64,000 bases of DNA, from assembly GCA_913052445.1 (NCBI GenBank), contig CAJXDP010000003.1, positions 59,744 to 123,743 on the forward strand. Direction: 5' to 3'. Below are positions 9,443 through 19,235 of the stretch, one piece after another. Both the position numbers and the translations under genes were made by a program. The notes beneath the pieces were generated by a model, which was given only the letters and a program-made list of their open reading frames with translations, was not told where the DNA came from and did no database searches. Position 1 is the stretch's first letter. Each line of letters opens with the position of its first letter. Source of the DNA: an uncultured Formosa sp. (GTDB lineage Bacteria; Bacteroidota; Bacteroidia; Flavobacteriales; Flavobacteriaceae).

Positions 9443-11133
9443 TGAGTGACGATAAAAAGGTTATTTTTTCAATGTCAGGAGTAACAAAGTCGTATCAAAG
9501 CGCTAATACACCTGTTTTAAAAAATATTTATCTTAGTTTTTTTTATGGAGCTAAAATAGGTATTCTTGGATTGAACGGATCAGGTAAATCTACCTTACTT
9601 AAGATTATAGCAGGTGTTGATAAAAATTACCAAGGAGATGTGGTCTTTTCACAAGATTACTCAGTAGGATACTTGGAACAAGAACCAAAATTAGATGAAT
9701 CTAAAACAGTAATTGAAATTGTTCGTGAAGGTGCTGCAGAAACAGTTGCCATTTTAGATGAATACAACAAGATAAATGACATGTTTGGTCTAGAAGAGGT
9801 GTATTCTGACTCTGATAAGATGGAAAAACTAATGAACAGACAGGCTGAATTACAAGATCAAATTGATGCGGCCAATGCCTGGGAATTAGATACCAAATTA
9901 GAAATTGCAATGGATGCCTTAAGAACTCCCGAGGGTTCCAAAAAAATTGGAGTACTTTCTGGAGGAGAACGCAGACGAGTAGCGCTTTGCCGGTTATTGC
10001 TTCAAGAACCAGATGTATTATTATTAGATGAGCCAACAAACCACTTGGATGCTGAGTCTGTTCATTGGTTAGAACACCATTTAGCTCAGTACAAAGGAAC
10101 TGTAATTGCAGTTACACATGACCGTTATTTTTTAGATAATGTTGCAGGTTGGATATTAGAATTAGATAGAGGGGAAGGAATTCCTTGGAAAGGGAACTAT
10201 TCTTCTTGGCTAGATCAAAAGTCGAAACGTTTAGCTCAAGAAAGTAAAACAGCATCCAAACGTCAAAAAACACTAGAGCGTGAATTGGAGTGGGTGCGTC
10301 AGGGGGCTAAAGGCCGTCAAACTAAGCAAAAAGCACGTTTAAAGAGTTACGATAAGCTTATGAGTCAAGATCAAAAACAACTTGATGAAAAGCTAGAGAT
10401 TTATATACCAAATGGACCGCGTTTAGGGACCAATGTGATAGAATCAAAAGGAGTCAGTAAAGCTTATGATGATAAGCTCCTATATGATAATCTAAATTTT
10501 AATCTACCTCAAGCAGGAATCGTAGGAATTATTGGACCAAATGGCGCTGGTAAGACAACTATTTTTAGAATGATCATGGGTGAAGAGGTTTCTGATAAAG
10601 GAAGCTTTAAAGTCGGTGAAACTGCTAAAATTGCCTATGTAGATCAGAGTCACTCTAATATAGATCCAGAAAAATCAATTTGGCAAAACTTCAGTGATGA
10701 ACAGGAACTCGTCATGATGGGAGGGAAGCAAGTTAATTCAAGAGCCTATCTAAGTCGTTTTAATTTTTCCGGAAGTGAACAAAATAAAAAAGTAAATATG
10801 CTTTCGGGAGGAGAACGTAATCGTTTACATTTGGCGATGACGCTGAAAGAAGAAGGAAACGTATTGCTTTTAGATGAGCCAACTAATGATTTAGACGTTA
10901 ATACTTTACGAGCTTTGGAGGAAGGTTTAGAGAATTTTGCCGGTTGTGCTGTAGTAATTAGCCATGACCGTTGGTTTTTAGATCGTGTTTGTACACATAT
11001 ACTTGCTTTTGAGGGTAATTCTGAAGTTTATTTTTTTGAAGGAAGTTTTAGTGATTATGAGCAAAATAAAAAGCAACGTCTTGGAGGTGACTTAATGCCT
11101 AAACGAATTAAATACAAAAAATTAGTTAGATAA
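9442..11133 (+). CDS. ettA: energy-dependent translational throttle protein EttA (ABC-F)
   Basis: Two ABC domains (GLNGSGKST, GPNGAGKTT), LSGGERRRVALCRLLL, P-site tether region; no TM segments. Confidence 0.93.
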   Translation: MSDDKKVIFSMSGVTKSYQSANTPVLKNIYLSFFYGAKIGILGLNGSGKSTLLKIIAGVDKNYQGDVVFSQDYSVGYLEQEPKLDESKTVIEIVREGAAETVAILDEYNKINDMFGLEEVYSDSDKMEKLMNRQAELQDQIDAANAWELDTKLEIAMDALRTPEGSKKIGVLSGGERRRVALCRLLLQEPDVLLLDEPTNHLDAESVHWLEHHLAQYKGTVIAVTHDRYFLDNVAGWILELDRGEGIPWKGNYSSWLDQKSKRLAQESKTASKRQKTLERELEWVRQGAKGRQTKQKARLKSYDKLMSQDQKQLDEKLEIYIPNGPRLGTNVIESKGVSKAYDDKLLYDNLNFNLPQAGIVGIIGPNGAGKTTIFRMIMGEEVSDKGSFKVGETAKIAYVDQSHSNIDPEKSIWQNFSDEQELVMMGGKQVNSRAYLSRFNFSGSEQNKKVNMLSGGERNRLHLAMTLKEEGNVLLLDEPTNDLDVNTLRALEEGLENFAGCAVVISHDRWFLDRVCTHILAFEGNSEVYFFEGSFSDYEQNKKQRLGGDLMPKRIKYKKLVR

Positions 11134-11312
11134 ATTTACTAGGAATATTTCTCAAATTTGAGAATTATATCTTAATGCTGACAATTGATTGTTATGAGCC
11201 TTCGTTCTGTGCTAATAAAATCATGTTTTGCATTGGGGATAATTAAGAAGCTCTTAAAGATAATTTTCTTGACCTTGTGGTACTTTTAAAAAACTTATTT
11301 TTAAAATAAACT

Positions 11313-12035
11313 CTACCTACTTTTTTTATACAATGGAATTAGGTAGCTAATGTTATATCCAAAACCAACGCCAAATTTTCCACTATCATAGGTACGACCA
11401 ATGCCTGGTATGAAAATGTTCTCAAAATTATCAGGCTGTGTTTCAAATAGACGTCCTTTAATTTGTAGATTAAAACCCATAAAAAGATTAGTTAAAACCT
11501 CGGTCTTAAATCCTAATAATAATTCAATCCATCCCGAGGTAAGGCGAGAGAATTTTTCATTATCTAGAAATTCATTTTGTCCCCACGTCAAACTATTTAT
11601 ATCGTAAATTGTAAAGCTGTTTAAGGTTTGATTAAAATTTGAAAATCCAAAACGAAATCCTGAGTATATCAAATTTTCCATTCCAGCCCAATTTTCATAC
11701 ATATTATAATCTACTCCAAACTTTAGATAAGTTCCATTAGCGGTGCTAACTAGGTAGTCATTTGAAGTAGTCTTTTTTTCAGAACCTAGTTCACCAGCCA
11801 GGTATAAACGCTTTAATAGACGATAATCCCCATTGATTTCAAACCCCATATAGTCAGTTTCTAAAAAAGAGCGTCCTATTTTACTTAAATCTGCCCCTAA
11901 ACGTAGACCATACTTTTCTTGTACTACAATGCTATCTGAGGCTTCTGTATTTACTTCTTGGGCATGAATACTAATAAATAGCCCCAAATAGACTAAAAAG
12001 CTAATGAAGTATTTTGACATGGATTTCATTTTCAT
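11313..12035 (-). CDS. DUF6048-like outer-membrane beta-barrel-type protein
   Basis: Signal peptide (YFISFLVYLGLFISIHAQ) followed by alternating beta strands; adjacent to a DUF6452-like lipoprotein. Confidence 0.75.
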   Translation of the reverse strand: MKMKSMSKYFISFLVYLGLFISIHAQEVNTEASDSIVVQEKYGLRLGADLSKIGRSFLETDYMGFEINGDYRLLKRLYLAGELGSEKKTTSNDYLVSTANGTYLKFGVDYNMYENWAGMENLIYSGFRFGFSNFNQTLNSFTIYDINSLTWGQNEFLDNEKFSRLTSGWIELLLGFKTEVLTNLFMGFNLQIKGRLFETQPDNFENIFIPGIGRTYDSGKFGVGFGYNISYLIPLYKKSR

Positions 12036-12510
12036 TCGTTACTAGGGTCATTAAAATTTCAGAATTAATTATCCATTGATCATTATCTGTTGCAATGCTA
12101 AATGTTTGAATGGAATAATTATTTATATACCCACAAGCTCTTGAAACATACAGGGTTTCGATGTTGTATGTAATAGTTATTTCATCTGGATTACCATTAA
12201 TAACCGAATCAATTATATCATAGCTTTTGTATAACTTAAACTTTGTTTGATTGCTGTTATTTTGTAAGGGTAATTCAATTAAAGAACGTGTAGAAACAAG
12301 TTCGTTGTGAATAGCTACTTCATTATCTGTTGAATCAACTCCAACAGCAAATAAACCTGGTACTGCTTTAATTTCTTCGGGAGCATTAATGTTGTAAAAT
12401 TCAATAATAACTCTTGGCGTTGTTTGAGTTGTTTCTGGGCATACATCATCCTTTTCACAATTAAATACAAGCATATAAATTAGCAATAGAAATAAACAGT
12501 GTCTTTTCAT
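12001..12510 (-). CDS. DUF6452-like lipoprotein
   Basis: Lipobox ...LIYMLVFNC|EKDD; overlaps the next gene. Confidence 0.75.
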   Translation of the reverse strand: MKRHCLFLLLIYMLVFNCEKDDVCPETTQTTPRVIIEFYNINAPEEIKAVPGLFAVGVDSTDNEVAIHNELVSTRSLIELPLQNNSNQTKFKLYKSYDIIDSVINGNPDEITITYNIETLYVSRACGYINNYSIQTFSIATDNDQWIINSEILMTLVTNENEIHVKILH

Positions 12511-12535
12511 TAGTTACTTTTTGAGTATCTATAAT

Positions 12536-12823
12536 TTATTCAACTTCTACAATTTCTTCTATGGATTTAGCTAATTTGAAATCTAGTTCAGTTACTCCTC
12601 CAGCATCATGAGTAGAAAGTTTAATTTTTAGTAAGTTGTATACATTAGACCAATCCGGATGGTGGTTTAGTTTTTCACATTCAAAGGCTATTCTCATCAC
12701 AGCACTCATACAATTTTTGAAATTATCAAACTCAAATTCTGTGTATAAGGAATTGTCATGATAGTCCCAGTCAGGAAAATCTATCAATCGTTTTTTAATT
12801 TCTAAATTTGTAAGCAATTTCAT
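12536..12823 (-). CDS. 4a-hydroxytetrahydrobiopterin dehydratase
   Basis: EKLNHHPDWSNVYNLLKIKLSTHDAGGVTELDFKLAKSIE is the pterin-4a-carbinolamine dehydratase motif. Confidence 0.93.
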   Translation of the reverse strand: MKLLTNLEIKKRLIDFPDWDYHDNSLYTEFEFDNFKNCMSAVMRIAFECEKLNHHPDWSNVYNLLKIKLSTHDAGGVTELDFKLAKSIEEIVEVE

Positions 12824-12866
12824 ATTAGTTTTTGTTTAAATCAAAAGTACAACTTTTTTAAAAGCA

Positions 12867-14336
12867 TTAAATTGTTTCAACGTGTATTTTCTCGAACAGG
12901 ACAACTGTTTCTATGTGTGATGTATGAGGAAACTGATCTACCAAACTTATTTTTTTTAGTTCATATCCGTGATTTATCATGTTTTCAGTATCCCTTGCTT
13001 GAGTGGCAGGGTTACAAGAAACATAGACAATCCGATCTGCATTGATGTTAATGATTTTTAACAGTGTCTTAGGAGCTATACCGGCACGAGATGGGTCTAA
13101 GATAATAGTACGTATATTGTTTTTATACTCTGGGTGTTCTGTTAAAAACTTTCCAACATCAGCTGTATAAAACTGTAAACCATCTATGTTATTCCTTTCC
13201 GCATTTTTGATAGCATCTTTAATTGCAGAATCAACGATGTCGACTCCAATAATTTTTGCATTGGTACTTCGGGATGCTAGAATCTGACCTATAGTTCCGG
13301 TGCCACAAAATAAGTCCATGACTATAGTATTGTCTATGGCTTCTTTATTTTCTAGCGCATAATCAATCACTTTAGTGTAAAGTTTTTCAGCAGATTTAGG
13401 GTTGGTTTGGAAGAAACTTTTCATACTAATTTCAAAATTCAAGCCAAGGAGTTCTTCTATGATTTTATCGTCCCCAGCAATAAGTTGACTGCTACCAGCG
13501 GTTGCGAGTGTTCTGTCTCCCGTTTCATCATTAATTGAGTGTAAAAGTCCTGCGAATCTATCCTTAAATAGGTTTTGTATCATCAATGCAAAAGCAGTTA
13601 AATCAAACTTAGAAAGCTCGTAAGACGTTGTAACCAAATTAAACAATAGTTGATTGGTTTTATAAGACTTCCTAACCACAAAAAACCGGAAGAATCCTTC
13701 TTTTCTGGGTCCATGCCAAGGAGCTAATCCCGTTGATTCACAGTATTTCCTTATGGTACTAATATTATCTTCAACTAGTGTGTCAAACAATCCAGAGTCT
13801 TTTTCTAGGTTGTCTCCCATCCACCAGACTCCACGTCTTTTAAATCCTAAAGTGAAAATGTCAATATCAGTTTTATTTACGCGGTCGTATCCGATCGCAG
13901 AAAACCCATATTCCATTTTATTTCTGTAATGAAAAACATTTGGTGATGTCACCAATTCGTCAAAAAGAGATTCGATATTTGAGACCTTACCTATTCTTTT
14001 GAATAACGATAATGTGCTTTCTTTTTTGTATTTGTGCTGTAGTTCAATTGGTAGCTGTATGTATGGTGCCCCTGGGATATCTTGAAACGGTAACGCAACT
14101 TCATCAGGCGAACTTTCCATAACCTCAATTAAGCTACATTCTGCATATTTTTTGCTCGATTTTTTGACTTGAACTTTTACTTTTTGTCCTGGTATAGTGT
14201 TAGGAACAAATACTATAAATTCCCCATCTTCAGATCGAATTCTGGCAATCCCTTTTCCTCCAAAAGCATAATCTTCAATTATTAACTTTAATATCTGACC
14301 TCTTTTTACAAATTTATTTCGTTCTCTTTTTGGCAT
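12867..14336 (-). CDS. rlmD: 23S rRNA (uracil-5-)-methyltransferase RlmD-type
   Basis: TRAM-like N-terminus; VMDLFCGTGTIGQILA, ILDPSRAGI, IVYVSCNPATQARD. Confidence 0.9.
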   Translation of the reverse strand: MPKRERNKFVKRGQILKLIIEDYAFGGKGIARIRSEDGEFIVFVPNTIPGQKVKVQVKKSSKKYAECSLIEVMESSPDEVALPFQDIPGAPYIQLPIELQHKYKKESTLSLFKRIGKVSNIESLFDELVTSPNVFHYRNKMEYGFSAIGYDRVNKTDIDIFTLGFKRRGVWWMGDNLEKDSGLFDTLVEDNISTIRKYCESTGLAPWHGPRKEGFFRFFVVRKSYKTNQLLFNLVTTSYELSKFDLTAFALMIQNLFKDRFAGLLHSINDETGDRTLATAGSSQLIAGDDKIIEELLGLNFEISMKSFFQTNPKSAEKLYTKVIDYALENKEAIDNTIVMDLFCGTGTIGQILASRSTNAKIIGVDIVDSAIKDAIKNAERNNIDGLQFYTADVGKFLTEHPEYKNNIRTIILDPSRAGIAPKTLLKIININADRIVYVSCNPATQARDTENMINHGYELKKISLVDQFPHTSHIETVVLFEKIHVETI

Positions 14337-14547
14337 TTGTTCCTGTCCTAATTATAGTTTGCAATATTAACAAAAGATATGAACCTAGCCGAAGAATAGT
14401 AGTGAAATTGATGTGTTTGTTATGAATTATATTTACTAAATTGCAACTCTTAGGGATGATTTCTTTCCCATGCTGATTTTTCGAACTCTCGAAAGAACAA
14501 AGGTAGATAAGGAATAGTTATTTTATAAATTTATTAAATTATTAAAA

Positions 14548-15792
14548 ATGGCTGCTTTAAACCAATTAAATTCACAACAAGCAATCGAACTAGAAAATAA
14601 GTATGGTGCTCACAATTATCACCCTCTTCCAGTAGTATTATGTAAAGGCGAAGGAGTTTATGTGTGGGATGTAGAAGGAAAAAAATACTTTGATTTTTTA
14701 TCCGCTTATTCTGCCGTAAATCAAGGGCATTGTCACCCTAGAATTGTAGATGCTTTAAAAGAACAAGCGAGTATATTAACACTTACCTCTCGTGCTTTTC
14801 ATAACAACGTATTAGGAGAGTATGAAAAGTTTGTAACAGAGCTATTTGGATATGATAAAATCTTACCAATGAATACTGGTGTTGAAGGAGGAGAGACGGC
14901 TTTAAAGCTATGTAGAAAATGGGCATATAATGTAAAGGGAATTCAAGAGAATAAGGCTAAAATTTTATTTGCAGAAAATAATTTTTGGGGACGTACTTTA
15001 GCGGCTGTATCTTCTTCAACAGATCCTAGTGCATTTAAGGACTATGGTCCTTATCTACCTGGTTTTGAAATTGTAAAATATAATGATTTAAATGCATTAG
15101 AAAATGCATTAGAAGATCCTAATGTTGCAGGCTTTATGGTAGAGCCCATACAAGGAGAAGCTGGAGTTATGGTCCCCGATGTAGGGTATTTAAAAAAAGC
15201 ATATAATCTATGTAAATCTAAAAATGTATTATTTATAGCTGACGAAGTTCAAACGGGAATCTCTAGAACAGGTAAGTTATATTGCTGTCAACACGAAGGC
15301 GTAAAGCCAGATATATTAATTCTTGGTAAAGCACTTTCTGGTGGAGTTTTCCCTGTTTCAGCTGCTTTAGCAGATAATGAAATAATGATGACTATAAAGC
15401 CTGGGGAACATGGATCAACTTTCGGAGGGAATCCTTTAGGATGTAAAGTAGCCATGGCTGCTCTGCAAGTTGCTGTTGACGAAAATTTGGCCGAAAATGC
15501 AGAAAAACTAGGAAAAATTTTCAGATCAAAACTCACTGAATTTTCATTTAAAAGTAATTTATTAAGGACTGTTAGAGGTAAAGGTTTGCTAAATGCGATT
15601 ATTATTAATGACAATGAACAAAGTGACACCGCATGGAATATATGTTTAAAACTTAGAGATAATGGTTTGCTGGCTAAGCCAACCCATGGAAATATTATAC
15701 GTTTTGCTCCGCCATTAGTAATGAACGAAACTCAACTTTTAGAATGTGTAGATATTATCATTAAAACTTTAAAAGATTTCGAGGAAAGTTAA
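14548..15792 (+). CDS. rocD: ornithine--oxo-acid transaminase
   Basis: [77 protein letters not shown]. Confidence 0.95.
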   Translation: MAALNQLNSQQAIELENKYGAHNYHPLPVVLCKGEGVYVWDVEGKKYFDFLSAYSAVNQGHCHPRIVDALKEQASILTLTSRAFHNNVLGEYEKFVTELFGYDKILPMNTGVEGGETALKLCRKWAYNVKGIQENKAKILFAENNFWGRTLAAVSSSTDPSAFKDYGPYLPGFEIVKYNDLNALENALEDPNVAGFMVEPIQGEAGVMVPDVGYLKKAYNLCKSKNVLFIADEVQTGISRTGKLYCCQHEGVKPDILILGKALSGGVFPVSAALADNEIMMTIKPGEHGSTFGGNPLGCKVAMAALQVAVDENLAENAEKLGKIFRSKLTEFSFKSNLLRTVRGKGLLNAIIINDNEQSDTAWNICLKLRDNGLLAKPTHGNIIRFAPPLVMNETQLLECVDIIIKTLKDFEES

Positions 15793-15794
15793 TA

Positions 15795-15834
15795 CATTAA
15801 AAAAAACCATTCAACTGAATGGTTTTTTTTAATG
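15795..15834. terminator. bidirectional intrinsic terminator between rocD and the convergent SnoaL-like gene
   Basis: Near-perfect inverted repeat CATTAAAAAAAACCATTCA-AC-TGAATGGTTTTTTTTAATG with A/T tracts on both sides. Confidence 0.9.
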
Positions 15835-15848
15835 TAATATTTTAATAA

Positions 15849-16415
15849 TTATTGACCAGCAACATGTTCATTAATTTGAGTTTGCATCCCTGTTACATCC
15901 ATCCAGTCTGAAAACATTACCACTTTTCCATCTTCATTAAATGACACTACTGCATACCATTTGTTATTAATAGTTGCACCAGAAGCCGTATGTATTCCCG
16001 TCCAAGTTCCATAGATACGAACTCCGTTTGGTTTAGATGTTTGTTCTCCCAATTCCGAATAAAATGAACCTCCCCAATAAGCACTGTCACTATCAATTCC
16101 ACCATCACCAGCTAAAAAAGTAAGGTTGTCAAATTCAGAAAAGTACTGTTCTGCAGCTTTCATAAGGTCATCTTTTCCTAGTATCTTATTGTCATTCCAC
16201 ATAGGTGGGCTCCATTTAACAGAGTCAGCAAAGTATGATGATAGTAGTTCCAAATCTTCTGTTGCAAACCCCTTGACATGATAGTTTTCAAAAGCTTTTA
16301 TGTTGCGGGCAAACGTGGCTTTGTCAGCTTCTGATGGACCAGCAGATTCTGTATTTGTGTTTTTACAAGCTATAAAGGCTAAAATAATTGTAATCAATAG
16401 TATTACTTTTTTCAT
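15849..16415 (-). CDS. NTF2/SnoaL-like lipoprotein
   Basis: Lipobox LAFIAC|KN; NTF2-like fold pattern (AFENYHVKGFATEDLELLSSYFADSVKW). Confidence 0.75.
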   Translation of the reverse strand: MKKVILLITIILAFIACKNTNTESAGPSEADKATFARNIKAFENYHVKGFATEDLELLSSYFADSVKWSPPMWNDNKILGKDDLMKAAEQYFSEFDNLTFLAGDGGIDSDSAYWGGSFYSELGEQTSKPNGVRIYGTWTGIHTASGATINNKWYAVVSFNEDGKVVMFSDWMDVTGMQTQINEHVAGQ

Positions 16416-16505
16416 TTCTTTTTTTTTTGATTAATAAAATCTAATTTAAGATATTTTTTTTAATTTTAAAACACAACTTAAATTTAAACTCTTTTTTATG
16501 TCTAA

Positions 16506-16538
16506 AAAACAAAAAACCCTCTGCTTTTAGAGGGTTTT
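16506..16538 (-). terminator. intrinsic terminator downstream of gapN
   Basis: AAAACCCTCT-GCTTTT-AGAGGGTTTT; U-rich tail on the minus strand. Confidence 0.8.
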
Positions 16539-16560
16539 AGATAGTTAATGAAGAGGTTAC

Positions 16561-18147
16561 TTAAAGCAAGTACTCTGTGCTTATGAAGTTTGATTTTTTA
16601 GATTCTAAAAGATCTTTTAGAATAGAATTATTTGAACTATTCTCTTTAGTTGCTACAAAAGTTCTTATGGAGAAAGATCTTAACGCATCCCGAACACTCA
16701 AGGTGCTGAATGCTGAATCTTTTCTTCCTGTAAAAGGAAATACATCTGGTCCACGCTGGCAAGAACTATTTAAATTTACTCGACAGACTAGGTTTACTAA
16801 CACATCAATTAAAGGCGCTAATGTCTTTACATTTTCTCCAAACACACTCACTTGTTGTCCATAATTAGATTCTGCCATGTCATCCAATACTTGTTGCACG
16901 TCAGTAAATACAATTATTGGAATTACAGGTCCAAATTGTTCTTCAACATAAAGTTTCATTGTTTTATTTATATTTGACATTACAGCCGGATATATATAAT
17001 TATCAGAAATGTTTCCTCCTTTAGAATTTAATATTTTTGCTCCTTTATTCTGAGCATCTTTAATTAAACTTTTTATGTATGCTGGTTTGTTTGGTTCTGG
17101 AAGAGGGGTTAATTTTACACCATCTTCCCATGGGTTTCCAAATTTTAAGGCATCTACTTTTTCACAAAATCGCTTGTTGAATTCTTCTGAGATGCTTTCG
17201 TGAATATATAGTATTTTGAGAGCTGTACAACGTTGCCCGTTAAAGGACAATGTTCCAGCAATACACTCATCTATGGCAAGATCTAAATTCGCATCCGGCA
17301 GTACAATTCCGGGGTTTTTAGCTTCTAATCCTAAAACGGATCTCAAACGGTTGCTTTTTGGGTGGCTATTTTGTAATGCATTAGCTGAGCTGCTGTGTCC
17401 AATTAAAGCAAGCACATCAATTTTACCTGTTTCCATGATTGGAGTAGCAAGTACGCGCCCACGTCCATACAATATATTTACAACTCCTCTTGGAAAGCTA
17501 TTTTGAAACGCTTCTAAAAGTGGAGATAATAGTAATACACCAAGTTTAGCTGGTTTAAATACTGCAGTATTACCCATTATTAAGGCAGGGATTAGTAGTG
17601 CAAACGTTTCATTTAAAGGGTAATTGTAGGGTCCTAGGCACAAAACAACACCTATAGGGCCTCTTCTAATGTGTGCATGTACCCCTGAGTGTTTTTGAAA
17701 TTTAGCAGAATTACGATCCAATTGTTTGTAGTCGTCTATGGTGTCATAAATGTAATCAACAGTCCTATCAAATTCTTTTTCTGAATCTGCAAGGTTTTTA
17801 CCGATTTCCCACATAAGGTACTTAACAACGGTTGAACGCTTGGTTTTCATTTGCTCAGCAAAGGTTTCCATGCAAGAAATTCGGTCTGCTACCTTCATTG
17901 TTGGCCACAGGCCTTGTCCGTTGTTATAAGCGTCAGAAGCAGCATCTAAGGCCTCAAGAGCCTCATTTTTTGTTAGCTCAGGAACACTTCCTAGTAATGT
18001 AGGTCGATAATCTTCAGTTGAAGAAATCGTAGAATATACATCAGTCATTTTACCTGACCATTCTTTTAACTCTCCATTAACTAGATAGTTTGTTTGTTTT
18101 ATTAAATCATTAATTTTATAAGCATCGGGAACATTTTTGAAGGCCAT
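16561..18147 (-). CDS. gapN: NADP-dependent (non-phosphorylating) glyceraldehyde-3-phosphate dehydrogenase, aldehyde dehydrogenase superfamily
   Basis: ALDH motifs [58 protein letters not shown] (catalytic Cys). Confidence 0.82.
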   Translation of the reverse strand: MAFKNVPDAYKINDLIKQTNYLVNGELKEWSGKMTDVYSTISSTEDYRPTLLGSVPELTKNEALEALDAASDAYNNGQGLWPTMKVADRISCMETFAEQMKTKRSTVVKYLMWEIGKNLADSEKEFDRTVDYIYDTIDDYKQLDRNSAKFQKHSGVHAHIRRGPIGVVLCLGPYNYPLNETFALLIPALIMGNTAVFKPAKLGVLLLSPLLEAFQNSFPRGVVNILYGRGRVLATPIMETGKIDVLALIGHSSSANALQNSHPKSNRLRSVLGLEAKNPGIVLPDANLDLAIDECIAGTLSFNGQRCTALKILYIHESISEEFNKRFCEKVDALKFGNPWEDGVKLTPLPEPNKPAYIKSLIKDAQNKGAKILNSKGGNISDNYIYPAVMSNINKTMKLYVEEQFGPVIPIIVFTDVQQVLDDMAESNYGQQVSVFGENVKTLAPLIDVLVNLVCRVNLNSSCQRGPDVFPFTGRKDSAFSTLSVRDALRSFSIRTFVATKENSSNNSILKDLLESKKSNFISTEYLL

Positions 18148-18299
18148 TTAATCTGTTGTTAATTAGTCATATCGTAAAATTAATTAATGAACGTAATTGT
18201 ACTAACAAAACGTTAATCTTCTTTTATGACTTGAGAGTTAATTAAAAAAAAATAAATATAAAAAAATCTCCTCATACTTAAGCAGATTAGTAATAATAT

Positions 18300-18623
18300 T
18301 TAAGAGTTATTTTCAATTTCTTTCATTGCTTTTTGAAACTCTTGAAACACTTCTTCATAGCCTCCTGAATAATAAATATATATATTATAGATTAGGTACA
18401 AAACATTTACAATCAAAATGATTAATGCGATTATTTTTGCTGTATTCATAGCCTTAAAACTCCCTTCATAATCATCTGGATTTTGTGTGGCATCTTTCAG
18501 CTTGTTATTAGCAATAAGAAATGCAGGTCCTGAAAGCAGAAACCCCAGACCCCCAAAGCAGCAGCATAATAACCCAATAACACTTAGAATGTAAGTTAGG
18601 GTGGTATTTAATTGTTTTTTCAT
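18300..18623 (-). CDS. CCC-motif membrane protein (DUF4190-like)
   Basis: LSVIGLLCCCFGGLGFLLSGPAFLIAN; second TM helix. Confidence 0.75.
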   Translation of the reverse strand: MKKQLNTTLTYILSVIGLLCCCFGGLGFLLSGPAFLIANNKLKDATQNPDDYEGSFKAMNTAKIIALIILIVNVLYLIYNIYIYYSGGYEEVFQEFQKAMKEIENNS

Positions 18624-18634
18624 TTAATTTAAAT

Positions 18635-18997
18635 TTAGATAAATAATTGTTTGATAGTGTAACTTAATATTATGGTAGTAATTGATAGTATACTCAGTGC
18701 GTTAAAGCCTTTGTTATAATGTTTAAACTTATAAAATCGCGTAATTAACAGAAAGCAGAAAAGAATTGTAAGGGGGTAAATTGCAGCATACATATAAAAA
18801 GCTTCTAGAAATGAGCCATTCAATAACAATAATAGCGCACGTTGAAATCCACAACCCATACAATCATACCCAAAAAGAGCTTTACTAAGGCAAGGTATCA
18901 TCAAATCTTCTAATGGCATGCTATCGTTTTTGCATATATGTTCAAAAGAAAGAAAAATATTTTGAAATAAAAAATTGTATTTATTATTTAGCATCAA
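18635..18997 (-). CDS. DUF2752 domain-containing membrane protein (start may be downstream at 18922)
   Basis: CLSKALFGYDCMGCGFQRALLLLLNGSFLEAFYMYAAIYPL signature. Confidence 0.85.
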   Translation of the reverse strand: MMLNNKYNFLFQNIFLSFEHICKNDSMPLEDLMIPCLSKALFGYDCMGCGFQRALLLLLNGSFLEAFYMYAAIYPLTILFCFLLITRFYKFKHYNKGFNALSILSITTIILSYTIKQLFI

Positions 18998-19037
18998 TTC
19001 AAAATCTGTAGTTTTGAGTTCTAGTTTATACGTTATG

Positions 19038-19235
19038 TCGAATAGGTTTTTTTATTATTTGTGTTTGGGATTAGGAGTTTTCTTGGTTTTACTTCAAGAA
19101 TTTATGCAAGCACCAAATTTATTTACTCAAATTTCTGGTCTATTTTTACTAATGTTTGCTCTGTATAACATATCTAAAGGAATAGGGGATCGCCTACAAA
19201 ATGATTCATTTATAGAAAATGATGAGGAAGAATGA
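19038..19235 (+). CDS. hypothetical small membrane protein (ORF track starts at 18975; ATG at 19038 more likely)
   Basis: Two TM segments; 4-nt ATGA overlap with the Smr gene. Confidence 0.7.
   Translation, partial: SNRFFYYLCLGLGVFLVLLQEFMQAPNLFTQISGLFLLMFALYNISKGIGDRLQNDSFIENDEEE

Noticed and set aside
9701-10039. 112-aa antisense ORF in ettA
   Set aside because: Mirror of a strongly coding frame; composition not protein-like.
15288-15629. 113-aa antisense ORF in rocD
   Set aside because: Shadow ORF of conserved aminotransferase sequence.
16577-17506. Plus-strand ORFs (16577..16864, 17216..17506) inside gapN
   Set aside because: Antisense to an intact ALDH frame; no recognisable motifs.
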